From Rivularia sp. PCC 7116 (lineage in GTDB: Bacteria; Cyanobacteriota; Cyanobacteriia; Cyanobacteriales; Nostocaceae): 64,000 nt of DNA. The translations under genes were made by a program, and so were the position numbers. Location of the stretch: assembly GCF_000316665.1 (NCBI RefSeq), contig NC_019678.1, positions 1,116,001-1,180,000 on the forward strand, written 5' to 3'. A model generated the notes under the pieces. It was not told where the DNA came from and searched no databases. It saw nothing but the letters and a program-made list of their open reading frames with translations. This document shows, in pieces, positions 9,590 to 17,776 of the stretch; position 1 is the first letter of the stretch; each line of letters starts with the position of its first letter.

Positions 9590-9673
9590 CAACTACCAAT
9601 TACCAATTATCAATTACCAATTATCAATTACCAATTACCAATTACCAATTACCAATTACCAATTACCAATTAA
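9590..9673. repeat. Tandem CCAATTA heptamer array
   Basis: About eleven head-to-tail copies of CCAATTA, with a few TCAATTA variants, run up to the last codons of the pentapeptide gene on the complement (stop at 9670). The final repeat unit contributes the stop codon TTA of that gene. This is the cleanest example in the window of the 7-bp periodic repeats characteristic of filamentous cyanobacteria. Confidence 0.9.
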
Positions 9674-10479
9674 TCACCAGTAGCAGGCAATTGTTCTAGA
9701 GAACTAAATAAAGCAACTTTGAGACGAATATATTTATTAATATGCTTGATAATCGTATTTCTAATCGCTTCCTGAGTGGTATTCTCGCTTCTAGGAATAT
9801 TCCAATAAAGCATTGCAACAGCATCTTGAATATAAGTTTCTAGTTGTATTAATTCACTAGTATTCAATTTCATAATATTTGAATCTCCAGGATTATTAAT
9901 ATTATCCAAGATATATAAATTAGGATGGGAAAAATACTTACCGTTAGGCATTACCGCATCATGCAAAATAGTGTTTCGCAGTTTGACTGAGGAAATAACC
10001 GCTTGATGCAGATTAGCACGAGTAAAATCAGCATTAGTTAAATCTGTTCGTATCAGTTGAGCCTTTACTAAAGAAGCACTTTTCAAATTTGCATCAGTGA
10101 AATTTACCTCTGTTAAATTAGCACCAGATAGCTTCGCACCGCTTAAACAAGCACCACTCAAGTTGCTTCCGCTCAAATTTGCATTCATAAGCGTCGCACC
10201 CGTTAAATTAGCACCCGTCAAATTAGCACCTTTGAGATTTGCTTCTCTTAAATCGGCTTCCCCTAAGTCAGCTTCACTTAAATTTGCTCTTGCAAATCTA
10301 ACCTTACAAAGCTTGGCGTTAAATAAATCGATTCTGAATAAATTAGCATCTGCCAAAATCGCAGACTCTAAGTTCACATGAGAAAGCTTTGCATCTACTA
10401 AAGATAAAGAAGCCAACTCAGCTTCGCTAAAGTTTCTTAAACCATCCGCGTAGCTTTGCAACAATTCTTTAGCTTTCAT
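9670..10479 (-). CDS. Pentapeptide-repeat protein
   Basis: A 269-residue protein. Residues about 25-180 are A(D/N)LxxA-type pentapeptides (for example ANLKGANLTGANLTGATL) that fold as a right-handed quadrilateral beta-helix of roughly eight coils. The N-terminal 24 residues (KELLQSYADGLRNFSEAEL) are helical. The C-terminal 70 residues are a separate helical domain with DAVAMLYWNIPR and no recognised family. There is no signal peptide or membrane segment, so it is probably cytoplasmic. Some pentapeptide proteins mimic DNA or bind gyrase, but most cyanobacterial ones have no known function, and I assign none. It stands alone, convergent with the TpsA gene. Confidence 0.88.
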   Translation of the reverse strand: MKAKELLQSYADGLRNFSEAELASLSLVDAKLSHVNLESAILADANLFRIDLFNAKLCKVRFARANLSEADLGEADLREANLKGANLTGANLTGATLMNANLSGSNLSGACLSGAKLSGANLTEVNFTDANLKSASLVKAQLIRTDLTNADFTRANLHQAVISSVKLRNTILHDAVMPNGKYFSHPNLYILDNINNPGDSNIMKLNTSELIQLETYIQDAVAMLYWNIPRSENTTQEAIRNTIIKHINKYIRLKVALFSSLEQLPATGD

Positions 10480-10803
10480 TTGATAAGAAAAACCTAATGG
10501 TATAATAAGTAAAGATAAACATTAAGAAAATATTAAATTATTTTCTATAAAATAGTCTATAAAAATGCATATTTCTTAATATAAAATGAGTAAGTATATA
10601 ATAAAATTTAATGTAATTTTACATAATAATCATCTTTAGATAGTTTACTTATTGCATTATTTGCTGTGACATTGAAAAACAATGAGTAAAATCTAATACA
10701 TGAATTAGCTCAAAACCTACACTCAAGCTAATTTTAAATCCGGAATTGAAAAATCATAAACCTAATTTTTAAAACTCATATTTTGTCTAATTCCAGACAA
10801 TAG
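10480..10803. other. AT-rich intergenic region upstream of pentapeptide gene
   Basis: About 320 bp of AT-rich sequence that must contain the leftward promoter of the pentapeptide gene. No repeat, ORF or RNA structure is convincing until the terminator hairpin at its right end. Confidence 0.5.
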
Positions 10804-10833
10804 AAAAAACCTGGCTTCAATAAACCAGGTTTT
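10804..10833 (-). terminator. Rho-independent terminator of the charged small-protein gene
   Basis: Read on the complement, AAAACCTGG pairs perfectly with CCAGGTTTT around a ten-base loop, and the right arm merges into a run of six U residues. It lies 38 bp beyond the stop codon of the gene at 10871. Confidence 0.85.
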
Positions 10834-10870
10834 AATTGAATAAAATTAATAAATCTGTCAGAATTGCGAT

Positions 10871-11344
10871 TTATTTAGAAGGAGCTTTAACCTTACTAGC
10901 CATATCTAAAAATGAATTCATATTTGCACCAGGGCGACGGCGAACATTATCGTTTTTAGGTATGAGATATTTAGGTGCAAAAAGAGTTTCTTTATCATCT
11001 TCTGGGCTAACTGCATCCGATACAGCTTTTTTTGCAGCTTTCTTTTTAGCTTCTTTCTTCTCTACAGGAACAACCTTAGCTTCTACGCCTTTAGCCGTTT
11101 GAACCATTTCCACATCCACTTCTTGAACTTTGTCGGATGCTACTTCTTTAACTTCGTTCTCTGCATCTTTCACCTTAACTGTATCTGTCTTTGCTGTAGT
11201 AGCTGACGAACGTCCATTATTAGATGCAGGAGCTTCAACCGACTTAGAATTAGCCTTTGCCATTGGCTCGTCAGGCTCATCTTTTAATTCTAAAAAGAAG
11301 TTACCATCTTTCTTACCGCTGAAAAGTCCAGAAATAAATTTCAT
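10871..11344 (-). CDS. Conserved cyanobacterial hypothetical protein, Lys/Glu/Ala-rich
   Basis: A 157-residue soluble protein in three parts. It has a short conserved N-terminus (MKFISGLFSGKKDGNFFLEL), a long low-complexity middle rich in Ala, Lys, Glu and Val that is likely disordered, and a conserved C-terminus with APKYLIP, RRRPGANMNSFLDMA and SKVK. The arrangement of conserved ends around a variable charged linker recalls hypothetical proteins I know from other filamentous cyanobacteria, but no function is known to me. It has a G-rich Shine-Dalgarno stretch immediately before the ATG and its own terminator downstream, so it is a monocistronic, probably well-expressed gene. Confidence 0.7.
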   Translation of the reverse strand: MKFISGLFSGKKDGNFFLELKDEPDEPMAKANSKSVEAPASNNGRSSATTAKTDTVKVKDAENEVKEVASDKVQEVDVEMVQTAKGVEAKVVPVEKKEAKKKAAKKAVSDAVSPEDDKETLFAPKYLIPKNDNVRRRPGANMNSFLDMASKVKAPSK

Positions 11345-11775
11345 AATCCCCCCAAATTAAGGTTTTGATAAAACTAAACGTGCTTAATCTTCGTCTTTTA
11401 TACCCGAATTTTGACCAAAAAAATTAATAATTACGCAATGAAAGTAAACAATTATCAAAAATGCTTGTTTACCATTACCCATCTACATTTCAAGAATTGT
11501 AGTAGATAGAGATAGCTTGAGTAACAGTTTTAATTAATTCTACTACCTGCAACTGCTAAATGTCTTATAGCTCAAGCGATTGAAGGTAATTGAAACTTCA
11601 TCTCAATTATTAGATTTTCTTGTAACTTAGAGCAAGACTGTGAAAGATGATTTAACAAAAGTTAACAAATTAGTTGTTAGTGGTTAGTTGTTAGTGTATT
11701 TCTTCTTTTCTACTTCCCCATGCCCAGTGCCCAATTCCCCCAATACGCTACATTTAATAGGCTAAAGTTAATTCT
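11345..11775. other. Intergenic region with short TAGTTGT heptamers
   Basis: This divergent promoter region contains a short run of TTAGTTGTTAGTGG heptamers near 11670-11697 and CCCAGTGCCCAAT-type units near 11721-11742. No gene or RNA is supported. Confidence 0.55.
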
Positions 11776-12393
11776 ATGTATAAAATGACTCAGACCCCTC
11801 GACAACGCAATCCGGTATTGTTAGTTCATGGCATTTGGGATACTGGCAAAGTATTTAGGAAAATGATTTCTTTCCTTAACGAAGCTGGTTGGAAAGTTTA
11901 CGATTTAGATTTAACTCCTAACGACGGTAGGAAAGGATTAGATGAATTAGCTTTACAGGTAGCCGATAAAGTTGAAGCGACTTTCGGGGAAGAACAACCT
12001 TTTGATTTGCTTGGTTTTAGTATGGGGGGAATAGTAAGTCGTTATTACGTGCAGCGGTTGGGAGGAATCAACCGGGTACAAAGATTTATTGCACTTTCAG
12101 CACCGAGCCACGGTACTTTGACGGGGTATTTTAATCAAGGATTGGGCTGCGTGCAAATGCGTCCTAATAGTAGTTTAATTAGAGATTTAAACAGCGATGC
12201 TGACATGCTATCGCAAATTAATTTTACTTCTATTTGGACACCCTACGACATGATGATTGTCCCGGCAGATAGTTCTAAAATGCCAGTAGGAGATAACTTG
12301 ACGGTACCAGTTTTAGTTCATGCTTGGATGCTTGTTGATAAGAGAAGTTTGAGTGCGATCGCAACAGCATTATCGGCTCCAGTGAACAGTTGA
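11776..12393 (+). CDS. Lipase-like alpha/beta hydrolase
   Basis: A 205-residue alpha/beta hydrolase resembling bacterial triacylglycerol lipases and PGAP1-type esterases. The oxyanion strand is LLVHGIWDTG (residues 15-24). The nucleophile elbow is GFSMGG with Ser82, the acid is probably Asp158 in TPYDMMI and the catalytic His is H182 in VLVHAWML. There is no signal peptide, so a cytoplasmic carboxyl-ester hydrolase is the best description; the substrate is unknown. Two ATG codons lie three codons apart (11776, 11785) without a decisive Shine-Dalgarno sequence, and I used the first. A HIP1 octamer sits within the last codons, and GTGAACA heptamers begin right at the stop codon. Confidence 0.82.
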   Translation: MYKMTQTPRQRNPVLLVHGIWDTGKVFRKMISFLNEAGWKVYDLDLTPNDGRKGLDELALQVADKVEATFGEEQPFDLLGFSMGGIVSRYYVQRLGGINRVQRFIALSAPSHGTLTGYFNQGLGCVQMRPNSSLIRDLNSDADMLSQINFTSIWTPYDMMIVPADSSKMPVGDNLTVPVLVHAWMLVDKRSLSAIATALSAPVNS

Positions 12394-12474
12394 CAGTGAA
12401 CAGTGAACAGTGAACAGTGAATTAATTCTTAACTATTAACTATTAACCACTAAATCCTAACTCCTAACTCTTTA
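12389..12474. repeat. GTGAACA heptamer array and TTAACTA repeats
   Basis: Four tandem GTGAACA units start at the stop codon of the lipase-like gene and pass into TTAACTA/CTAACTC-type heptamers. They fill the gap between two convergent genes. The same GTGAACA unit recurs at 15602-15620 and near 32180. Confidence 0.85.
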
Positions 12475-12475
12475 C

Positions 12476-12907
12476 TCAAGCCCTGTCGCCAATCTGAGTA
12501 AATTCGGCATTACCAAAAATTGCTTCGGGATAGCGATAATATTTATACTCCATCAAGTTGTAAAATGGGTCTTCTAGAAAAAAGGTACGATGTTCGAGGG
12601 GAGTATTTACAAAGCGGTTTTTAGCTGTTTCTCGAAATGGTAAATTTTTTTGTTGGGCTTTTGCTAGTAAATCTTCCCAGTCAGCTTCTTGAGTAAAAAC
12701 CAAACCGAAATGTCTGGGATAAATACCGCGCTGGGGTGCTAGGGGTTCCTTAGTTACATGAGCGACAAGCTGATGTCCGTAAAGGTTGAGAATTACAGCA
12801 TTGCGATTTTCCCTTCCGGAGGTGCATCCCAAACCATCGACATAATATGCTTTAGTTTGAGAAATATCGGTGACGGGGAATGCTATGTGAAAGATGACTT
12901 TATTCAT
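12476..12907 (-). CDS. VOC-family (glyoxalase/dioxygenase fold) protein
   Basis: A 143-residue protein with the beta-alpha-beta-beta-beta pattern of the vicinal-oxygen-chelate superfamily. Candidate metal ligands sit at expected places: His in FHIAFPVTD near the N-terminus, His in PRHFGLVF at mid-protein and Glu in NLMEYKYY near the C-terminus. SQTKAYYVDGLGC is the usual helix that follows the first strand. Members include glyoxalase I, extradiol dioxygenases and fosfomycin-type resistance proteins; none is specifically indicated. FFLEDPFYNLMEYKYY resembles cyanobacterial proteins annotated simply as VOC family. It is convergent with the lipase-like gene across a heptamer repeat. Confidence 0.85.
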   Translation of the reverse strand: MNKVIFHIAFPVTDISQTKAYYVDGLGCTSGRENRNAVILNLYGHQLVAHVTKEPLAPQRGIYPRHFGLVFTQEADWEDLLAKAQQKNLPFRETAKNRFVNTPLEHRTFFLEDPFYNLMEYKYYRYPEAIFGNAEFTQIGDRA

Positions 12908-13077
12908 GGGAATTGGGCATTGGGCATTGGAAATTGGGAAATATATATCCCTATATCAAAATGGTATCAATACAGCTTGCCAAAAAATATTTGTTACTTT
13001 AATTTATTTGTAAAATCTCAAAATTGTTTCTTTTTGCTTTTACCAATATCAATATATAGATATAAATTTATTTCTTT

Positions 13078-13122
13078 TAACAACTATTTACTAACAACTA
13101 ACAACCAACAACTAACCAACAA
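13078..13122. repeat. CTAACAA heptamers abutting the nagZ start codon
   Basis: Heptamers related to CTAACAA/CCAACAA run directly into the nagZ ATG at 13123. No Shine-Dalgarno sequence is left between the repeat and the start codon. Confidence 0.75.
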
Positions 13123-14193
13123 ATGAACTTCGGAAATCATTTAATTATCGGTGTTTCAGGTACTGAATTAACCGATGAAGATAAAAGAATATTAAGTACA
13201 ATCAAACCTGTAGGAGTTTGCTTTTTCGCGAAAAATTTCCGCGATGGAGAACCCTATGAAGTTTGGTTGGAAACTTACAAAAAACTCAGCCAAGAAATCA
13301 GAGAATATACCGAACGCGAATCGATGTTTATTTCCATCGATCATGAAGGGGGAAGGGTAATTCGTCCACCTTTGCCAATTACGCGATTTCCTTATAGTTA
13401 TGTTTGTCGCAAACGAGCGCGGGCAGTCGCGAAGGCGATGGCAACCGAACTCAAATCCTTGGGTATCAACGTATCTTGGGCACCAGTGGCAGATATATTT
13501 TCCAACCCCAGCAATCCCATCATCGGACCTCGTTCCTTCGATACAACACCAGAAGCAGCCGCCGAATATGCCCGCGAATATTTTATCGGACTCAAAGAAT
13601 CGGGAATTATAGCCTGTGCCAAACATTTCCCCGGACACGGAGATACCAACACCGATTCTCACTTAGCATTGCCGGTACTCAATTTAACTAAGGAAGCTAT
13701 AGAAAAACGAGAATTAATACCTTTCAAAACTTTGATTGCCGAAAAAATTCCCTTAATTATGACAGCTCATATCCTCTTCCCAGAAATCGGAGGGGATAAA
13801 CCAGCAACATTTTCTCAATCAATTTTGAATCAGATATTGAGAAAAGAACTTGGTTTTGAAGGAGTTGTGGTATCGGATGACTTAGATATGAAAGCCGTTG
13901 CGGATATGTATGACAAAAGCGGTACCGTCGCAAATACATTAAATGCAGGCTGCGATATATTTTTGATGTGCGGTAATTTGCCATCGTCATCCACCGAACG
14001 AATCGAATTTATTGCTGAAGATTTTTTCAAGTCGTTAGCAAACGGTAGCCTTGATGAATCAGTGGTAGCAGCAGCTAATAGCAGAATTGAGAAACTTTTG
14101 AGCGATACACCGCAGTATACAGTGGAAATGCTCGATAAAAGCGTTTTATTGCAACATGCAGAACTGGCGATCGCCTGTAGTTTTGATAATTAA
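13123..14193 (+). CDS. nagZ: Glycoside hydrolase family 3 beta-N-acetylhexosaminidase (NagZ-like)
   Basis: A 356-residue single-domain GH3 enzyme of NagZ length. These enzymes release N-acetylglucosamine from muropeptides during peptidoglycan recycling in the cytoplasm. The family signature KHFPGHGDTNTDSH (near residues 165-180) carries the conserved Asp-His acid/base loop typical of NagZ. VVVSDDLDMKAV provides the nucleophile aspartate. Upstream, FISIDHEGGRVIR matches the conserved substrate-binding strand. No signal peptide is seen, consistent with a cytoplasmic enzyme. The start codon is preceded by repeat DNA rather than a ribosome-binding site. It is monocistronic. The family is certain; NagZ rather than another GH3 glycosidase is very likely from the motif set. 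Confidence 0.9.
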   Translation: MNFGNHLIIGVSGTELTDEDKRILSTIKPVGVCFFAKNFRDGEPYEVWLETYKKLSQEIREYTERESMFISIDHEGGRVIRPPLPITRFPYSYVCRKRARAVAKAMATELKSLGINVSWAPVADIFSNPSNPIIGPRSFDTTPEAAAEYAREYFIGLKESGIIACAKHFPGHGDTNTDSHLALPVLNLTKEAIEKRELIPFKTLIAEKIPLIMTAHILFPEIGGDKPATFSQSILNQILRKELGFEGVVVSDDLDMKAVADMYDKSGTVANTLNAGCDIFLMCGNLPSSSTERIEFIAEDFFKSLANGSLDESVVAAANSRIEKLLSDTPQYTVEMLDKSVLLQHAELAIACSFDN

Positions 14194-14255
14194 AGCTACG
14201 CTAATCGTGCGTTTGATTAAATATGATGCGTAGCTAAAAAAATTATTCCATGTAG

Positions 14256-14321
14256 GGTGCTGTGACGGCTAAAATAATTTATCTTAATTAATAAATAATT
14301 ATCATAATGCCGTCACGCACC
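14256..14321. repeat. Palindromic repeat family, copy 1
   Basis: A 66-bp element with inverted ends GGTGCTGTGACGGC and GCCGTCACGCACC and an AT-rich centre. It is one of six related elements in the window (14256, 21561, 25085, 27186, 48411, 48561). Transcribed, it would fold into a long hairpin. It has no coding capacity. Confidence 0.8.
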
Positions 14322-14510
14322 GATAAATTGATGTTTTATCGATTTTAATCTTTTTCCAATGCCCCATGCCCAATTCCCCATTTCCTAAAATTTACCATTA
14401 TCCCAGCATCTTCTCAGCAAAAACTAATCTAAGGAAGAAGGAAAAGTATTTAAATAAATTTATAAAACATTAAATCTGCTACCAGATTTTTGTCAGCCTT
14501 GTAGAATCAA

Positions 14511-14545
14511 CGGTGGGGTGGGTTTTTACCTACCACCGCTTTTTT
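14511..14545 (+). terminator. Terminator-like hairpin 87 bp upstream of arsM
   Basis: CGGTGG and CCACCG, extended inward by TGGGT/ACC pairing, form a stable stem followed at once by six U residues. It lies between nagZ (which ends 318 bp upstream) and the arsM start. It may end an upstream small transcript or act as an attenuator in the arsM leader. A smaller hairpin, AATCTG-CAGATT with trailing T residues, precedes it. Confidence 0.7.
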
Positions 14546-14631
14546 CAATTCAGAGGTTTTTATTTAGCCTTTGTCTAACGGAAATTATTGATATTACTAT
14601 CTATACAGCGAAATCTAAAATTTTCAATCGA

Positions 14632-15600
14632 ATGACCTATTTAGAAACAGCAGCCCAATTTTATAGTGAAGTAGCGCAAACCCCCGAAGTGGGATTATGT
14701 TGCGTGCAGAGTACCCCCATGCAGCTACCGGGGTTGCATATTCCTTTGAAAATGCAGGAAATGAACTACGGTTGCGGTACTACTGTTCATGCGAACGAAC
14801 TTAGTAATGAACCTACAGTATTGTATGTAGGCGTTGGTGGTGGTTTAGAAGCTCTACAATTTGCTTATTTCTCCCGTCGTGCTGGTGCAGTAATTGCCGT
14901 CGATCCAGTTGCAGATATGCGCGAAGCTGCCAAGCAGAATTTAGAAGTTGCAGCCAAAGATAATCCTTGGTTCGATACTAGCTTCGTCGAAGTTCGCGAA
15001 GGTGATGCTTTTAATATACCAGTTGCTGATAGTTCGGTTGATATTGTTGCTCAAAACTGTCTTTTTAATATTTTTGAACCTGAAGATTTAACTCGTGCTT
15101 TAAAAGAAGCATATCGCGTATTAAAACCGGGCGGACGCTTGCAAATGAGCGACCCAATTGCAACTCGTTCAATACCAGAACATTTGAAAAAAGATGAAAG
15201 ATTGAGAGCAATGTGTTTATCTGGAGCGTTAACTTATGAAGACTACGTTCAACGCATTATTAATGTTGGTTTTGGACAAGTTGAAATTCGCGCTCGTCGT
15301 CCTTATCGTTTGCTAGAAGCTTCTACTTATAACTTAGAAGAAAACCTACTTTTAGAAAGTCTTGACTCTGTAGCTTTTAAAGTACCAATCCCAGAAGATG
15401 GAGCTTGTGTTTTCACCGGGAAAACAGCTATTTATGCCGGTTCAGAGCCATTCTTTGATGACAACAACGGTCACATTTTACAACGAGGAATTCCAGCCGC
15501 TGTATGCGATAAAACTGCTATAAATTTAGCCGCTGCACTTCCAGAAAAAGTGATAGTCACCGATTCCACTTGGTATTATGACGGCGGCGGATGCTGTTAA
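14632..15600 (+). CDS. arsM: Arsenosugar-pathway arsenite S-adenosylmethionine methyltransferase ArsM
   Basis: A 322-residue enzyme that methylates As(III) with S-adenosylmethionine. The class I methyltransferase fold shows motif I VLYVGVGGGLEALQ (residues 63-76) and an acidic strand end in AVIAVDPV. Cysteines lie where ArsM coordinates arsenic: C48 (NYGCGT), C143 (AQNCLFNIF) and C195 (RAMCLSGAL). The CC pair at residues 23-24 and the C-terminal DGGGCC tail are extra thiols typical of the cyanobacterial arsenosugar-type ArsM. I used the ATG at 14632; an in-frame GTG farther upstream would fall in the terminator hairpin. The partner gene arsS follows 216 bp downstream. Confidence 0.93.
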   Translation: MTYLETAAQFYSEVAQTPEVGLCCVQSTPMQLPGLHIPLKMQEMNYGCGTTVHANELSNEPTVLYVGVGGGLEALQFAYFSRRAGAVIAVDPVADMREAAKQNLEVAAKDNPWFDTSFVEVREGDAFNIPVADSSVDIVAQNCLFNIFEPEDLTRALKEAYRVLKPGGRLQMSDPIATRSIPEHLKKDERLRAMCLSGALTYEDYVQRIINVGFGQVEIRARRPYRLLEASTYNLEENLLLESLDSVAFKVPIPEDGACVFTGKTAIYAGSEPFFDDNNGHILQRGIPAAVCDKTAINLAAALPEKVIVTDSTWYYDGGGCC

Positions 15601-15601
15601 C

Positions 15602-15815
15602 AGTGAACAGTGAACAGTGAGCAGTTAGGAGTTAGGAGTTAAGAGTTAGGAATTATAAAAGCATTTGTAGTGGGAGCATCTTGCTCCCTTGTTGTTTTTC
15701 ATATATTAAAATCCCCAATTTCCAATCCCTAATGACCAATTTCCCATGCCCAATTCCCAATGCCCTATTACCAATTACCAATTACCCATTACCAATTACC
15801 CATTACCAAATAATT
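15602..15815. repeat. Heptamer repeat field between arsM and arsS
   Basis: GTGAACA and TTAGGAG heptamers follow arsM directly. After about 50 bp of unique sequence, CCCAATT, CCAATTA and CCCATTA heptamers run to within a few bases of the arsS ATG. No Shine-Dalgarno sequence is visible before arsS. Confidence 0.85.
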
Positions 15816-15816
15816 T

Positions 15817-16803
15817 ATGATTCAAACTACAGTAACACCGTTCAATCGTAAACTTAATTCGACTTTAACTAAAAAGGAAATCAATGTTTTACAAATTAAT
15901 TTAGGTAAGCGTTGTAATCTTGCTTGCAGTCACTGTCATGTTGATGCGGGACCAAAAAGAACTGAAGAATTATCTCCAGAAATTTGCGAGCAGTTGATAG
16001 AAGTAATTAATAGATTTGGAGAAATTAAAATTGTAGATTTAACAGGTGGCGCGCCGGAGATGAATTACGGTTTCAAGCCATTAGTTGAAGCTGCAAGGAA
16101 TAATAGCAAACAGGTAATTGTTCGCTCTAATCTAACAATTTATTTTGAAGATGGATTTGGCGATATCCCCGAATATTTTGCCAAACATAAAGTCAGAGTT
16201 GTTGCTTCACTGCCTTGTTACCTTGCCGATAATGTTGATAAAATGCGCGGTGATGGTGTATTCAATGCTTCGGTGAAAGCGCTGCAATGGTTAAATAAAT
16301 TAGGCTACGCTAATAAATCGGATTTAATTTTAGATTTGGTTTACAATCCACAATTACCTACAAATGAAAAATTTGCTTTAACTCCCAACCAAGTAAAATT
16401 AGAACAAGATTACAAAAAGTTCTTACAAGACAACTTTGGTATTGTATTTAATAACTTATTTGCCATCACGAATTTACCAGTTGGTAGAACTAAGTTTCAT
16501 TTGGAAAGAACCAAATTATATAAGCCTTACCTCCAGTTTTTGGAATCAAATTTTAACCCCGTCACCGTAGAAAACTTAATGTGTCGGGATGAATTGTCTA
16601 TTGATTATCTCGGTAACGTTTACGATTGCGACTTCAACCAGATGATGAATATACCAGCTAAAACTCGCGATGGTGAAGACATCACAGTAGGGAAATTGCT
16701 CAAAGCTGGTAATTTGAATTTAATTAATGAAGTTCAGACTGCTAGCTATTGTTACGGCTGTACTGCTGGTAGCGGATCGAGTTGTGGTGGTGCTTTGTTG
16801 TGA
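15817..16803 (+). CDS. arsS: Arsenosugar biosynthesis radical SAM protein ArsS
   Basis: A 328-residue radical SAM enzyme. The CxxxCxxC cluster is C33-C37-C40 in KRCNLACSHCHVDAG, followed by the SAM-binding segment LTGGAPEMN. The C-terminal third is a Cys-rich auxiliary domain (LMCRDELSIDY, YDCDFNQ, SYCYGCTAGSGSSCGG). ArsS is known to add a 5'-deoxyadenosyl group to dimethylarsinous acid, the step that commits methylated arsenic to arsenosugars. Next to arsM it gives a complete methylation-adenosylation pair; no arsR, arsB or acr3 lies nearby. Some family members carry selenocysteine in the C-terminal Cys motif, but here the codon is an ordinary Cys. A terminator follows about 130 bp downstream. 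Confidence 0.93.
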   Translation: MIQTTVTPFNRKLNSTLTKKEINVLQINLGKRCNLACSHCHVDAGPKRTEELSPEICEQLIEVINRFGEIKIVDLTGGAPEMNYGFKPLVEAARNNSKQVIVRSNLTIYFEDGFGDIPEYFAKHKVRVVASLPCYLADNVDKMRGDGVFNASVKALQWLNKLGYANKSDLILDLVYNPQLPTNEKFALTPNQVKLEQDYKKFLQDNFGIVFNNLFAITNLPVGRTKFHLERTKLYKPYLQFLESNFNPVTVENLMCRDELSIDYLGNVYDCDFNQMMNIPAKTRDGEDITVGKLLKAGNLNLINEVQTASYCYGCTAGSGSSCGGALL

Positions 16804-16931
16804 ATGGGTAACAAGCATATAAAACCTAAACAAAATCACTCCGTTACCAAAAATGTTACCAGCTAACTATTAATGTTCGCAAATTATACAATAGCAATTA
16901 AATAAGCAAGTCTCCTTACACCATATTAACA

Positions 16932-16972
16932 AAACCGTGGACCTCCCTGAAATATCCCACGGTTTCTTTTTT
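16932..16972 (+). terminator. Rho-independent terminator downstream of arsS
   Basis: AAACCGTGG (16932-16940) pairs perfectly with CCACGGTTT (16957-16965), followed by TCTTTTTT. It is the first strong terminator after the arsM-arsS pair. Confidence 0.85.
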
Positions 16973-17256
16973 ATAGAAGTTTTTAGTTTAATAAATACAT
17001 CCCTCTCCCTTAATAAGGAAAGGTTTATGTGAGGTATTTTACTCAAATTAAAAGCCGTATATATACAACCAGCTAATATAACAATGTATAATTTAATATT
17101 TAAAAATAAATAGTTATCTAATAAAAAGTATTGTTTCAAAAATTGATACAGAAGCAATTATCTAGCAAGTTGCTGGTTATAATGATATCAAAGTTAAGCT
17201 CCTCACATTACATTCCCGAACCGTGAAACTTCATGTTTTGCGGTTTTTTCTCCTTT
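16973..17256. other. AT-rich intergenic region after arsS terminator
   Basis: No repeat or gene is supported. A leftward 95-codon frame crosses the arsS terminator and has no family features, so I treat it as chance. The last 50 bp contain a small hairpin (GAACCGTGAAAC with GTTTTGCGGTTTTTTC) that could end the lipocalin-like gene transcribed leftward. Confidence 0.5.
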
Positions 17257-17727
17257 TTACGCTGATTCTACCCGTTCCCAGGTCAATTCAAAGATTTTTG
17301 GGATATTATCGCTTTTACTAGGTGGAGTTTTCAAAGTTACTCGATTTTGATTTAATGTAAAAGTCCTAGTCAGAGCTTTTCCGACACGATTAGGAATTGA
17401 TGCAATTTCTACGTGATGAATAACTTTATTGTCATCAATAGTATAGCTGCCAGCATAGGAATTAAACGTAGAAAAAGCTTCGGCTCGTTCTTCGATTGGT
17501 ACCGAATGTATGGCGGCAGTTAGGGGTGAAGCCGAATTACCGCTTAAGGGTGCGCGATCGCTCTTTGAGAAAAGCACCATCATTTTACCTTCTATTGTGT
17601 AAGTAATGTAGCCAATCGGGTTACTTCCAAATGCTTCGCTATCAACTTTTCCGTCGGGGAATATGGCTGTAATCGATATTAATTTCCAGGTTCCAAGTAG
17701 CGGGTTGTTTTGAGAAAAAATCGGCAT
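17257..17727 (-). CDS. Lipocalin-like domain protein
   Basis: A 156-residue protein of the lipocalin-like family. The start NNPLLGTWKLISI holds the conserved GTWKL strand, and GYITYTIEGKMMVLF is the second typical strand. The C-terminus ends in RVTLKTPP and IFELTWERV. Such proteins form a small beta-barrel and often bind or modify small hydrophobic compounds; many occur beside biosynthetic genes, but none is adjacent here. There is no signal peptide. The two upstream heptamer repeats (GGTAATT type, 17735-17770) separate it from the lysozyme gene on the same strand, so linkage is uncertain. Confidence 0.8.
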   Translation of the reverse strand: MPIFSQNNPLLGTWKLISITAIFPDGKVDSEAFGSNPIGYITYTIEGKMMVLFSKSDRAPLSGNSASPLTAAIHSVPIEERAEAFSTFNSYAGSYTIDDNKVIHHVEIASIPNRVGKALTRTFTLNQNRVTLKTPPSKSDNIPKIFELTWERVESA

Positions 17728-17776
17728 TCTTAAATAATTGGTAATTGGTAATTAGTAATTGGTAATTGATTATATA

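Noticed and set aside
9590-9673. Tandem repeats considered as a CRISPR array
   Set aside because: Units are 7 bp and contiguous without spacers; no cas gene is present in the window.
16780-16803. ArsS as a selenoprotein
   Set aside because: The C-terminal motif has ordinary Cys codons, and no in-frame TGA occurs before the TGA that ends the gene.
16870-17157. Leftward 95-codon frame downstream of arsS
   Set aside because: It crosses the arsS terminator hairpin, has no ribosome-binding site and no recognisable motif.
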